NCBI GenBank assembly: GCA_000827495.1 | Contig: KN817548.1 | Location: forward strand, 139,301 to 203,300 | Direction of reading: 5' to 3' | DNA length: 64,000 nucleotides | Source of the DNA: Hypholoma sublateritium FD-334 SS-4 | Taxonomy: Eukaryota > Basidiomycota > Agaricomycetes > Agaricales > Strophariaceae | Part shown: one piece after another, positions 24,801-36,021 of the stretch | How positions within the stretch are numbered: the first letter of the stretch is position 1 | How the letters are laid out: each line of letters starts with the position of its first letter | Translations under genes and position numbers: made by a program | Notes under the pieces: model-generated | What the model saw: the letters and a program-made list of their open reading frames with translations, nothing else | Databases searched by the model: none | What the model was told of the DNA's origin: nothing

Positions 24801-25381
24801 GGTCACTGTGGTGGCCCAGTCCTCTCTTGATGTTCTTCCAGATTTTCCAAGCCTGAATGACGTCGGCGTTATCTGTGGTCGAAAATCTCTCGAGCTCCTT
24901 GATCGCAGGATCGTTCTGCTCGATAACAGAAGGCTGTATACTCCCGTTTTGCACCCCTTGGCTGAGGGATTTCGCGAGACGCGTCGATAGTCTTAAACTC
25001 GTCTCGGGGCTAGGCTCGAGAGCCCAGGATCGCAGGATCGCTTCCATGCAACCTGCATAGTCACCGAGCTCATATAACGCAGAGCTAAGGTTGGATGGAT
25101 ACACTGGACTGTTTGGGTCGAGCTTTTCAGCCTAGTGAAAAGTCAGTACGTAGGAATATGTGAGCAAAAAGGGAATCCCGCTACCTCTTTGTAAAACTTC
25201 AGAGACCTGAAAAACGCTTGTTATGTACTGCTGAGTCGCAAGATAAGGTTTCATCGATAAATATCACGCACTCTGCCAATTTTCCCTCCTTGAAGAATTT
25301 GTTGCCGACATCTTTAGCGTGCAAAGCCGCAGAAGTCATTGCGTCGATTTGAGGTTGGGCAGCTGAGTTGTGAAGAATCAA
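21848..25381 (-). CDS. TPR and DUF4470 domain protein
   Basis: A large multi-exon gene (roughly 950-1000 aa; not every junction resolved). N-terminal TPR-like repeats: ALHAKDVGNKFFKEGKLAE, then KFYKEAEKLDPNSPVYPSNL and SALYELGDYAGCMEAI. After a linker comes the DUF4470 core near 24300-24460: IGLEKQYEKLN, then HITINDIHFGIVARNFMFYLLL. The C-terminal part contains RKYTRMWLSNIP and MFFNTQYTDPSLSAISYIML, and ends VLWRMDFHSF, then ATDPCPASAWMHVDTPV after a last intron. Start is 25381 or the in-frame ATG at 25339 (MTSAALHA). DUF4470 proteins are common in fungi and their role is unknown; TPRs suggest protein binding. The stretch 23830-24200 is GC-rich. Confidence 0.75.
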
Positions 25382-25761
25382 CAGATTGAATCTGGTTCAG
25401 ATCGAACCAGTGAAGAGGGGGTTGTCTGGAAAGTTACATGGTCATGCACATGCTTTCCGAAACCTGAGAGACATTATTTACGCGTTGCCTAATGGTGTGT
25501 GCCATTTAAAGCAGCACATAGTATAAGGAAAGTCTGGCCGCTGCAAGTCGATTTTTTCGAGAATGACCGACAACTTGCCGACGACGTTCGTGAGCATCGC
25601 GACAACATCGCGACTGAAATAACGCGACGCGAGTACGCCCGACTTCAATCGAGGTACTTACGTGGTAGTGGCAAAAAACCGAGGGAAGAGTAGAAAAAAG
25701 GTGTGTTGACAGTGCGTGATGATGAAGGTTAAAGTTAAAAGGACGGAACACGCGGCGCGCT
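25382..25761. other. Intergenic, no gene recognised
   Basis: Contains the shared upstream space of the TPR/DUF4470 gene. Short open frames have no motif. Confidence 0.4.
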
Positions 25762-25770
25762 GGTTGGGAG
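25762..25770. repeat. Left target-site duplication of TIR element copy 1
   Basis: ggttgggag, directly before the element; the same nine bases follow it at 27124-27132. Confidence 0.85.
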
Positions 25771-27123
25771 GAGTGCTGGGTCGATCGGTAGCAAGTTGAT
25801 CCGGATCAATTACCTTATTAGGTAGTCGGCAGCAAACCCTACGTCGGCTTTGTTTCGGGCGTTCCCCCCATCATCGAAGACCCATGGCACTCCTGCCTTG
25901 CTTCTAACTCCAACCGACAGCGGCACCTGCACATACCTTTTCCAATAAACAGTTATCTTCAAANCCAGCCAGTCTCTCATTCTATGCTGAATTAGAACGA
26001 GAGCCGCTCTTCGACTCGNTATTCACTGAGTCTGGAACTGCAGTTGGCTGGACTTGGGCTGGACAGTGGGAGCGTGCAACATAGTAATTACTAGAAATAT
26101 ATCGGAATGCTCATATTTGTCTCCTTTCATCGACAAACCAATAAATACGAGACATATGATGAGCCCGCGCTTACGCTGCCCACGAAATTCGACGAAGTTC
26201 ATTGATTCTGGCCGCGTTCCCACGGTTCGCCAACCCATCGCGCCCAACGCCGCTACGCGCTTCCAGCAAAATCCCATCCCATTTTACAATACATTTGCGA
26301 CCCGCAAACCATATGCCAATATTCTATGCAGTAACCCTTGCAGCACNCTCAGTGACCTATGAGAGCGCGATAATCTGACATACATTTATATTTAGGCGCC
26401 CACATACAGTGCGCACTGCCAAGTTCTCTCCGTTTCTGGCAGTTTGTGGACTACAAATATAAGCATCGGACTCATCGTTACAACTCACTAGACAAAGTAA
26501 GTTCATTATCGTGCTTCAGAATCATACCATGGCAATTTTTGTTGTCAGATGAATAAAATCAGAATATAAAAAAAACTCAGTACAAGCGGCAGAACGAAAC
26601 AAGGCTGGATCAAACAGACGACGCTTGAGGGAGCTGAGTTTGTTTTCGCTAATAAGTACTCTGGCATTATCGTCTGGACCATGACCGCACAGTCAGCTTG
26701 CAATCAACACACATTGTGCAAACTTGAACATTCCTCAAATTTCTGGCAAGCCAGAATCTTCTTTGCGCAGTATAATAATTCAAGCAGGGACTATGCTTCC
26801 CTCGAACGGGCACCCAGATTCGGAGGCCAAAGAAAAAGAAAAAGATTAGAATTAATATTCCGGGTGGTATGTCTTGGGTTGTCACTCCGAGCAAACCACA
26901 CGATCCGAGATGGACAGTACTAATCAAATAATAACTAGAGTTTCAATAAATCCTTGTATTATCTTAATATGTAACAAATTGTTTAACGAGGTGAGGTGTG
27001 CCCCCTCGTCGATGGTGGCATCAGTCCGGGTGCATCTATGGCGTGAGGAAGTCGGAAGCGGCTGTCNGGAGATGCGAGCCATCTCAGATCGGATCGGACT
27101 TGCTACCCATCGACCATGGACTC
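25771..27123 (+). mobile_element. 1353-bp TIR element, copy 1 (Mutator-like, non-autonomous)
   Basis: Nearly identical to 44065-45417. The left end reads gagtgctgggtcgatcggta and the complement of the right end reads gagtccatggtcgatgggta; the match continues as 'gcaagt' and 'gatcc', giving an imperfect inverted repeat of about 35 bp. It is bordered by perfect 9-bp direct repeats (ggttgggag). Nine-bp duplications and ends of this kind suit Mutator-like elements; hAT elements usually make 8 bp. No long frame or transposase motif is seen, so it is probably non-autonomous. Ambiguous bases lie at 25964, 26019, 26347 and 27067. The element ends 45 bp before a TATA box. Confidence 0.85.
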
Positions 27124-27132
27124 GGTTGGGAG
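27124..27132. repeat. Right target-site duplication of TIR element copy 1
   Basis: ggttgggag, the second copy of the nine bases at 25762-25770. Confidence 0.85.
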
Positions 27133-27167
27133 CGCAACGGCGCACAATTCCAAATTGGGAAGCGGGC

Positions 27168-27176
27168 TTTATAAGG
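27168..27176 (+). promoter_or_regulatory. TATA box of the F-box/WD40 gene
   Basis: tttataagg lies about 110 bases before the ATG at 27281 and 45 bases after the transposable element end. Confidence 0.5.
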
Positions 27177-27280
27177 GCCGGCCCCGAGACTTTTCCTGCT
27201 CTTCCTCAACCATCACCAGCGCATCGCAGCCAGAAGCCTCTGTCTGCGCCCACCCATATCGTCGTCCACACCACAGTTTT

Positions 27281-30169
27281 ATGCTAAATAGGCCCTCCGA
27301 ATTACCCCAGACAGACGCCCATCTCCAATCCCTTTCTAAAGCTACCCCCAAGTCCAAAAGCCAGCATGGAATCAGCAAAATTGGCTACCCAATCCTCCTT
27401 GACGTTCCCGTCGAGACGCTCACCGGGATCACCTCATATCTCGACCCGCCGTCGCTCTTCTCGCTCGCCAAGGTCAACAAGCACCTTAATCACCTCGTAA
27501 GAGACGACAATACCTGGCGACGCGCGTTTGCCCTCCAATTCTTGGGCATTGGGCCTGAAGGCAATCTCGATGACGAGAAGATTCTCCTGCTGCGGCGTAG
27601 TGAGCGCTCGTGGCGCCAGGAGCTAATCGCGCATTACACGCTCATAAGGTGAGTTTGGCGTGGGGTTTGTCCTTCCCAGCCACTTACATATGCTGCTCAT
27701 AGACGTTGGGAACGCTCTCGGAATGTGACCACTGCGCATGTTCCAGTCCACTCGCCTATATCCGGAATGCGCCTGCTGTCGTCGCACGCGCTCTTGACGT
27801 CGTCCATCACATACGGAATAGTCGCACGTTCCGTCCCGCTCACTGGGAAGGTTCTGTCTGGCTATCTGGATGCATCCGGAGTGCGCGCCGGTCTGGGCAT
27901 AGGCAACCCCAACGCCGAGTTCACGCCCAATGTGTCATCGTGCGCGATGTCGTCTGACGGTGGCACCGCCAAAATCGTATGGGGGTCTAGAGCGGGTCAT
28001 CTTATCTTTACCACCGCGCCACGCGCCATGGAGACGAGCAGGCGCAGCGCCGCAGACATAAAACGGTGCCCTGCCGCAGACGAACACAACGGCGCTGTAC
28101 TCGACGTCCAGTGGGTTGACACGTCAAATGGCTGGGTCATTTCCGGCGGCGCGGACAGCTGCGTCAAATTATGGGACGCCAAAACAGCGAGCTGTCCATG
28201 GACATCGGGGCCCAACTTAATTACTTTTGTCCCAGATCGCTGTTTGAAGGTCGCGGCCTGCTCACAGTATGGATTCATCGTCAGTGTGCATGCCAGCGGC
28301 GATATACACCTCTGGACCGGGTTTGACTTCAGCGTGCCAGCCCGCACATTCAGTGACGTCAAGGCCTTCTCCATCCAGTGTCCGATCCGGACCTCGACCG
28401 AAGGGTACGATGCGCAGCTCCCCCACGATGTCAAAACGCTCTGCGTCGATCCCGTGTACCCGTCGCCGGCCATTCTCGTGGCCTACCAAAACGATCCCTT
28501 CTTTTACCGCGTCCGCGTCGATCCTGCCTCCGGCCACACAGACACGACGGCATTCGGCGACCCATTCTTCGGCTCGACGTCCGTCGTCGTCCCCTTCTTC
28601 CGCGCGGAGCCGGAGCAGTCGAGCTTCGTGCTCGTCGGGGACCACCTCGGGTGTGTCAGCCTCTATGCCTGGGACACGGACGCCGCGCGCGCCAGCGCCG
28701 CTACGCAGGCCATCGGGCCCACGCGCAAGTTCGAGGCGCACGCCGACGGCGCCACTGTAACTGCCATCGCGTGGAACGGCCTGACACTTGTCACGGGCTC
28801 CGTGCGCGGGACGACCCACGTATGGGACGCGCTGACGTTCGCGCCCCTGCGTGCGTTTGCGAGCCCTGTGCCCCGGCTGCGCGGGCGCGCGGCGCACCCC
28901 GGCGTTGACCTTGTCGAGCGCGAGAGCGTGCGCCATATTTTGATCAGCGCGGAGCGGGATGCGCTGTTCGTTGGTGTTGGCGACCGTGTCATGGCGTGGC
29001 GCGCGGGACCGGTGCCGAAGAGCGTCCCGGGCGGCGTCAGAGGCAGACATTCCGGCGGTGCGTTGGGGAAAAAGAGGGCCTTAAATGCCAAGTATTTAGG
29101 TATGTCTTCCATCGTAAATAACCTTGTGCGAGTTGCTCATCGTTGGACAGGCCAACTCGAGCTGCACCAGACGATTCAGGAGTCACGGAGCCTTTTGAAG
29201 GAAGAACTGAAAAGCTCGAAGAAGTCGTTTGGGCGCGAACAGGAACATCGAGCGGGTCTGAACAACCTCGGCCTGAGCGAGGCGGAAGCGGTCGAATATG
29301 TGCTTATGCTCAGCCGAGACGAGGCCGCCGCAAACGCAGCTGCCAGTTCCTCGTCGTCCTTAGCCGTCGAGGAGGGCATCTTCGAAGGCGACTTCGATGA
29401 CGACGACTTCACATCGCAGACAGAGGACGATAGTAGAAGCACAGCGAGCAGTCGCCGCCCAAGCACCAGCGCCAGCGCGAGCACCTCGTCGGGCGTCTCC
29501 GCCACGCGCACGTACTCTTCGTCGTCCTCCGCGTCGTCGTCGTCGCGCCACTCCGTCGCGTCGCACCGCTCCGGGCTGACGATGACGACTGGCGGGCGGC
29601 TCATCCCGCGCGTCGCGCCCGCTGACCCGAGCTCGAACGAAAAGATCCGCGTCTCTCCGCCGTTCCGCGAGGAGCCCATGGAGGCCGGCCCCGCGCGCGA
29701 CCCGGGGGACGACGCGGCGGGTACGCGCATGCACATCGCGGAGCACTACTTCCCGCCGATCGCGAGCGCGGGCACGAGCCCCGTCCCCACGGGCGGCGGC
29801 GCCGCGGTGCATGCGGCGTCGCACGCGCTGAGGCGCATGGGCTCGAGGACGCCGCCCGGTGCTGTGTCCCCGGCGCCCGGCGGGAGCCCGCAGTCTGCTC
29901 GCTCGTCTGCGTGGAGTGTGCCGCTGCGCGCATCCGGTGGGTCGGCGGGGGCGAGCCCTGTGTCGTCGGCGTCGGCGGCGCGCGGTGCGTGGGCGGGGCC
30001 GGCGCGGGTGTCGCCGCCTGCGTGGGCGGCGCAGCAGCAGAGTCGGGGTGGGAGCGGGTCGAGTGCAATCACGATTGACACGTCGCCCGCTGAGGAGATG
30101 GACGACGATCTGCGCTTCGCGCTTGAACTCAGCTTGGTCGAGGCAAGGAGCCGGGGCGAGGCTGCGTGA
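27281..30169 (+). CDS. F-box, WD40 and UIM protein (Ufo1-like layout)
   Basis: Probably a substrate receptor of an SCF ubiquitin ligase. Exon 1 (27281-27648) carries the F-box: PILLDVPVETLTGITSYLD, then LAKVNKHLNHLVRDDNTWRR. Exon 2 (from 27703) carries WD40 repeats, for example VLDVQWVDTSNGWVISGGAD then CVKLWDAK, and ATVTAIAWNGLTLVTGSVRG then THVWDAL. An in-frame 51-nt stretch at 29100-29150 with GT...AG ends is probably an intron; removing it gives about 927 aa. A low-complexity Ser/Gly/Pro-rich region follows. The last residues DDLRFALELSLVEARSRG fit a ubiquitin-interacting motif. F-box plus WD40 plus C-terminal UIM is the layout of yeast Ufo1; orthology is not proven. The second half is very GC-rich. 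Confidence 0.78.
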
Positions 30170-30660
30170 GGACGAATAGAGGGTCGTCTTCCGATTGTGA
30201 TGCCAAAGATGCATCGTGGACAATTTCTTTTCTCCTACGCATATAAGTTACTAAACCCCAAAAAACATGGCTTCCTTCGATTCTTAGATTTGATACAGGC
30301 TGCTAGAAAAATATGTCTTGAACTAGACCTCCGATACTTCTCATGATAGACTAATCAAATTGATTTTTTCTTTTTAAAAAAATCGAGCCTTGTTGATTAT
30401 TACGGATCAAAAGAGCGTCTTTGTTTGACCATGCACATATGGACCCCATGCATAAGTATACTAGTTGAATCGTGCCATCCATATTTTATTAACGTGCAGT
30501 ACCTAGTAGTTAATCCTACAATGCAGAGAAAAAAAGCTGATGCGCACACGGATGCACATTACTCAGTGATTAAGTTAATATGTAAATGAAAATGGATGAG
30601 AAAATCAAGAAGCAGTCCCTCCGATGCCCATCAAGAATGCTACTAAGGTCAGGTCGAAGG
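30170..30660. other. Intergenic between convergent genes
   Basis: AT-rich stretch between two gene ends (plus-strand F-box gene and minus-strand caspase copy B). It includes a T/A-rich tract near 30360-30385. No gene seen. Confidence 0.4.
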
Positions 30661-32880
30661 TTATCTACTTCGTCGTTGAATCACAGTGATAGTGATTGAT
30701 CCCCAACGATGGGTATTAGGAAGGGCTGTCTGGACCACCCCTCGACGGCTACTGGTGAACACCGACTCCTGCTGTACGAGATTTTGTAAATCTACTGGTT
30801 TGTCGAATAAAAAGAGCTTAAAAAAGCCAGCCTCCATGTCGTAGTCTTCTCCAACGCAGAAGCCAAAGGGATGTACGGATGACCCCACACCTACTCCATA
30901 ACCGATGGTCATAGATTGTCCTTTCGATGGCCACGAGGACTCCGCTTTTTCTACGGGAACGACATGAGAATAGCTTTGTGCTGAATTGGCAAACCATCAG
31001 AAAGTAAAAGCGGGAATATGTGGGAAATCTAAGCTCACTGATGGTAAACTCAGTATTGTCAAAATAAAGCAGGACCGGGAACACTACTTCGTCATGTTCG
31101 GTATTGTTTGTCACTTCGAAGCCGTATATCGCCGGGGCCTGAGGGTTCGACGTTACATTGATATCGATAACGTTGTTTTGACAGAGGTTTTGGGCATCAT
31201 TCACTTTGACGATTCGTGGGTGGCCAAGTCCAGTGTCCCGCACTTGGAAAAATGAGATGGAGATATTGTCGAACAAATGATCATAAAAGTTGCTTGTCCG
31301 TTTGAGGTGACGGTAGTAGTGGGAAAGGCCCTTCAGGATACGAGCAAGGTTCTCGTCTGTGTCATCAACTAAACGCGGCTTGAGAAAAACATTTTTCTTC
31401 AGTAGATCCTGGTCTACGACTTGAAAGCGAAGTTGCTTCGCGGCGAGTGAGATGGAGATATGGGGACCACTGCTAGCGTCCGTGAGTACGGTACACAATC
31501 CTAGTGCGTCGACACGCAGTATCAGTGCGGACTCCCCCTCGTTGATGTGAACTTTGAGGTGCTGCATAAGCTTTGCCGTCTTTGAGAGTACTGCAGCAGC
31601 GTTGGGGTGGTATTTGAGGTAGAGTGTAGAGCCCGACACTAGCTCGAGATCTGAAGTGTCGCTGTGAACCTTGGTTATCATGACAGTCGCAATCGGCTTC
31701 TCTTGATGGCCCTTCGATCCACTCTCATAAACAAGCAACTGGTCGCCTTCGCAAAAACCATGGAATTCGCCCCCATTTAAAGTTAATGGAGTGTCTTGCG
31801 CGGCAGTCAAGTTGAAGAAGTTCTTTGTATATGGTGACGTATAGCCTTGGAAGAAAGGTCGTGACTCGGAATAAAGTCCTTCGCATTGGGGACTTTGTCT
31901 GGAGCGAAGTATATAGTCTGTCAGTACATAATTTGAGGCCCAAGCTGAGATCAATCGTTTGCTAACCCTTGAATTTCTTTCTCCAGGCGTTCGATAATCT
32001 GGGAGCACAAAATTTTGTTGGGACCGAGGTTGTTGAGAAGCTTGAGCAGAGCATTTGTGAAGTATCCCTGGCCCCATCTTTCTTTAGCGAACTCGTCTGA
32101 TTTGCAGGCAGAAAATAGCACATATGAGCTGGAGCCAGTGTCCTTCAGAGCGGTAGGGATGGTGGATAGTGCTCTCTTTCCTCCCCATATCTCTTCATCC
32201 AAGTCGTCGGGAACATGCCAATCGGTTAGCTCTGGGCCTGCTCGGGTAATTTCTCGAGAGTTGGGATCATCGGAAGCCGTCAAAGTGGATTTTCCTCGTA
32301 CAATTGATGCAGAATGGCAACAGTCGAAAACAAGGGTCTACTCATGATGTTAGATTCGAGCGCAACATAGCTGGTGCGACGTACAATCCTATTCCCTTTT
32401 GATTTAGAGACTTTATCGAGTAGAGCTGCCAAAGTATAATCAGGAATGCCCATGTGCTGGAAGTCTTGAGAATCTTGATCGAAATCGGAGGGGATAAGAA
32501 GTTCAACGCGCTCTGGGCATCCAGGCAAGCTGGCCATTCTGAGGGGCGGCAGAGCTCGCCACCCATGTCCGGCATAAAAGATCAAGATGGAATCGTCCCT
32601 CTTTATATCAGGGTTTTTTGCTAGGTTTTGGAATGCTTCGATAATATTGCATCGTGTGGCTTCTTTGTCGAGAAGTAATTTTATGCGACTTTCGTCAACT
32701 TTGAGAGTATTCTGCAAATAGAATTTGAATCTTTCTGCGTCTGAGACTGCACCGCGAAGTCTCTGAAATATTGTAGAGCTGTATATATGGCATTGAATTT
32801 TGATTCGCGCAAGGGCCTGACGTGCCGTCTCACTCAACGGTGTTTATTCCAATCAATAGAGCGAAAAGGCTACGCAAGAT
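30661..32880 (-). CDS. Caspase-domain (C14) protein, copy B
   Basis: Phase-consistent exons: a 5' exon ending at 32834, then 32385-32778, 31967-32337, 31039-31898 and 30661-30980. The first exon carries SLFALLIGINTV; its upstream limit is unresolved because an in-frame stop lies just upstream, and in copies A and D the matching position follows a splice acceptor. Catalytic His is in FYAGHGWRALPP and Cys in VFDCCHSAS. The insert LYLKYHPNAAAVLSK and the C-terminal module LLYFDNTEFTI, then MTIGYGVGVGS and GFFKLFLFDKPVDL match the other copies. It appears intact apart from the unresolved start. Role unknown; a link to programmed cell death is inferred from the fold only. Confidence 0.78.
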
Positions 32881-34753
32881 AGAATACTTGGATTAATATG
32901 ATCTGGGGCATAGGAGTTAAATATTAAGACCCACCTGGCTTCGCCTGTGTTCGTATGAGCAATATTCTGACTTAAGGTAGCGTCAGCACGAAGGTTTGTA
33001 TGTCATGTCATTTGTATGTAAGTATCGTGAATCTCAGAACACTGTGACTTACCTGGAACCTCTTCCCCAGTTCAGTGCAGATGAGATTCTGGGAATAAAG
33101 TTGAGTTTAGTAATATACATGTTGGGTTGACTCGGAAGTGTGATATCTACATTGCTGAGATGGTTGTAGTGGCGAAGGTCCACAAACTACGGGGTTCAGA
33201 GATGACAACGGATAAGTAAGCGTGAAGATGAGTATCCAGATTCCAGATATACATCGCTGCTCGTACCATTGAATCTTTTGGCGAAGACCCATGTTGCTAC
33301 TAGTGATTATTTATTGACAGAGACGGAGGTAGTCCTTCAAGAATATTCCAGGTATAGTGAGCTCTAGAAAGATACAAGGAAGCGAGCGCTTTTAAAGGGG
33401 TTGAGGCAGTTGAGATCGGTCTTGCAAGACTCATTGAATGGGCACGTACAAAGTATAAAAAAGACTCGATCTGTAAGCCGTTGGGCGCTGGAGATTGGAT
33501 CGCTGAGCGCTTGTTTGTGAGCGAATAGAATGAGGCCGTGTGGCCGATTCAACCATGCTGCATACCCATGGTGTCTAGGAAAGTTCGGAAAATTATGAGC
33601 TATATATGTATAGATTGCGACAGAGGAAACGAGGGCGCCTTCTGTTCGCGAGCGCACCGACTCTGTGAACGTTGGAAAGGCGGAGCCTTGATCTAGATTT
33701 CAATCATAACAGATGCAGGTATGGTTGGAGACTCACTCGATTAGTGTTCACAACAATCTCGCCCACTTCAGGTGATAAGGCCCTGGAGAAGTTGTGCACC
33801 TGAGGATAGCTATTCTGACCGGTGTTGAATCTGCGTCGATAGCATAACCAGTAACATTCAAAGTAAATTTAGCTACAAAACAAGTTACTTGTAGGAGGCG
33901 TACCTATGGATCAGACATTCAATGTATGGTCGATCGTTTGAGTTTAATGACCCTACCAACGAATTGATATGATGGAACAACGGCAAATTGAAAGAATTTC
34001 ATGTCTGCTATGTCTATCTTTTGTTGGAATCTGAATTTGGCCCGTTTTGAATCCGGTTGGAATTATCGATACTGCCTTGAGCAAGTGAATAGAGTAAGTG
34101 GAGACAAAAATGCGCTCGTCTGGTTTGGGCAATGAGCTGTAGTATGGGTCAAGTGTGCTGGCCTCGTTTTCAGTACCCAGTGCCCACCGCGCCACCGATC
34201 AACTTCGCCGGTGGTGGAAACAGTCGCCAAAAGAATATGTTCATTCGCCTGTGCCTTCTAGCTTGTTTGCACGTTGCCTGTGACTTGTTTGCAGTAGAAA
34301 ATCGAGGAGGCCAGTGGCCCGCGCAGGAGGCACCATTGTGACAGCGTGTCAATGTCGGAACAACATTTTCGTGAAACGGATGTGATTACCAGAGGCTGAT
34401 ACAGCCTGAGGCTGGGATTCGTGGTATGACCCCGTACAAAGCATGGTAGATCTCGGGACAACGTTTGTGATAGAAGGGCGATTGACAAGCCTGAGTAGGT
34501 GGGCCAAGTCACGGTGCACCGGTACCAAATAGGTCAGGACAACCGGCTGAAAGTATATGACATTCAAGTTATTGCGACAAGGACAAGACAAGGAAATAAC
34601 ATGAAATTATTACTTATCAAGGAATGATTTGAACCTCCGTTTACTGCTGCGCTCGCAATCTTATTGTTGCCCTTTTGAGTAGCTTCGAGCGTTGTCGATT
34701 CGATGAGCGCATGTATACCCATTTTCTCATATCTACTCCAATTCCAGGGACCG
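32881..34753 (-). other. Duplicated upstream region of caspase copy B
   Basis: Blocks here align with 61200-62600 (upstream of copy D) and partly with 57720-58100 (next to copy C). One shared block at 33690-33740 contains, on the minus strand, gtgagtctcc, which looks like a splice donor, so extra 5' exons are possible. No complete gene can be built. The part 34200-34750 shows no feature. Confidence 0.45.
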
Positions 34754-35412
34754 CTACACTGCTCTCCGATCGGTCATTGTGCGGACGATGCACCCCACAC
34801 CCGCGACCTCCGTCAGCTGCGAAATCAATCAGCACCGTTCGAAGGCGCACAAGGCAGCGACGCACCTTTTCGTGCCACCCGAGGAGCACGCTCCCGCTGA
34901 CGTCGCCCCAGCCGGGCATCGCCATGCCCTTGTAGAGGTACTTCATCAGCGTGTCCTGCGTGTCGAGCGAGAGGCTCTTGATCACGCCCGTGATCTCCGT
35001 CGCCTTCGTCGTGTTCAGGATCGTGAGCAGCGTTTGGAGGGTGATAACCTAGGCTCGCCGTGAACATCAGGCTCAGCGCACATGCAACGTACGGGCGCGG
35101 GCGCCAACAAAACGCAACGTACCTTGGCCTCCTCCACGTTGGGCCCGTACGGCGCATCGTCGAGGATCACGGACAGCGCGCCGGGGATGTCGTTCCTGCG
35201 GGCACGTCAGTTGCTGCGGCGCGGCGAGCGAGACGCACGGGGGTGAGGGGGGCGACGCACTTGGCGAGCAGGCTGCGCACGGCGGTCTGCCGCTGCTTCG
35301 CGTCGTCGAGGACCGCGGCGGGGTCGCGCGAGTCGGCAGCGTACAGCTCGGTCTCCTGTAGGACGTCCTCGTCGTAGATGTCGATGTCGACTTTGCGGAA
35401 GGCGCCTTCCAT
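34754..35412 (-). CDS. ARC15: Arp2/3 complex subunit 5 (p16)
   Basis: Exons 35261-35412, 35123-35195, 34866-35048 and 34754-34816 give 156 aa, the usual ARPC5 size. The subunit is part of the seven-protein complex that nucleates branched actin filaments in the cytoplasm. Seen in order: MEGAFRKVDIDIYDED, ALSVILDDAPYGPNVEEAK, VITLQTLLTILNTTK, LMKYLYKGMA, VLLGWHEK, and the C-terminal GVGCIVRTMTDRRAV. All junctions keep phase. The gene symbol follows yeast naming; the family call is secure. Confidence 0.9.
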
Positions 35413-36021
35413 TGTTCTGCGGTTGTTGGGGGGCGGTGGGGCGGGTGTTGGGGTATTCAAGAGAGATTGGTGTGGACGGTGTAATATCTATGAAGTAGAT
35501 CTATGGTCGTCTCTGAGAGGCCGGTAATGATCAATCTCATCTCGCGCTTATTTGGATTTGTTGTCCCTATTCCTATTGCATGTACTCAACATGTACTAAA
35601 AGTACTGCGGCTTCACATTAATTGCTCGACAAATTGCGGGTGACCAAGGACGCATGGAAACATAATACATATATTTCTTTCAGATGGCAATGTAAATCCT
35701 TTGAAGCAAGATACAAAATACAAAAAGAACAGGAGAATAATTGTACGCGTTCTTGTTGTACATGTACAAGATACAAAACCGACCTCCAGAGCGTTTATGT
35801 TTGGAGTTATATACTATGTGGTTCGTTTCCGTAAAGGAACATGGGGCCAAAGAAGGGTGTCCAAGGGATGCATAATGGGAGAACAATTCGGGATGTGCAT
35901 GTGGCGCAGGTCACGTAGAGTATACGCAAAATACTGCGATATTATAGATAAAGGGAGCAGGGACGACAACGACAGCGCGAAAGGAAGATATCAAAGCGAT
36001 AGATAACATTTCATTTATGTT
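35413..36021. other. Intergenic, no gene recognised
   Basis: About 0.6 kb, AT-rich in its second half. It lies between the start of the Arp2/3 gene and the stop of the Rheb gene, so it should hold the Arp2/3 promoter. No clear motif. Confidence 0.4.

Noticed and set aside
25771..27123. Short frames inside the TIR element as a transposase
   Set aside because: All are under about 140 codons and show no DDE or zinc-finger pattern; the element appears non-autonomous.
27116..27280. Upstream ATG of the F-box gene inside the transposable element end
   Set aside because: It lies before the TATA box and its codons come partly from the element; the ATG at 27281 gives a normal N-terminus before the F-box.
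28262..30223. Long frames on the minus strand and in other frames over the WD40 gene
   Set aside because: They are Arg/Ala/Pro-rich shadows caused by high GC; the plus-strand frame has F-box, WD40 and UIM motifs.
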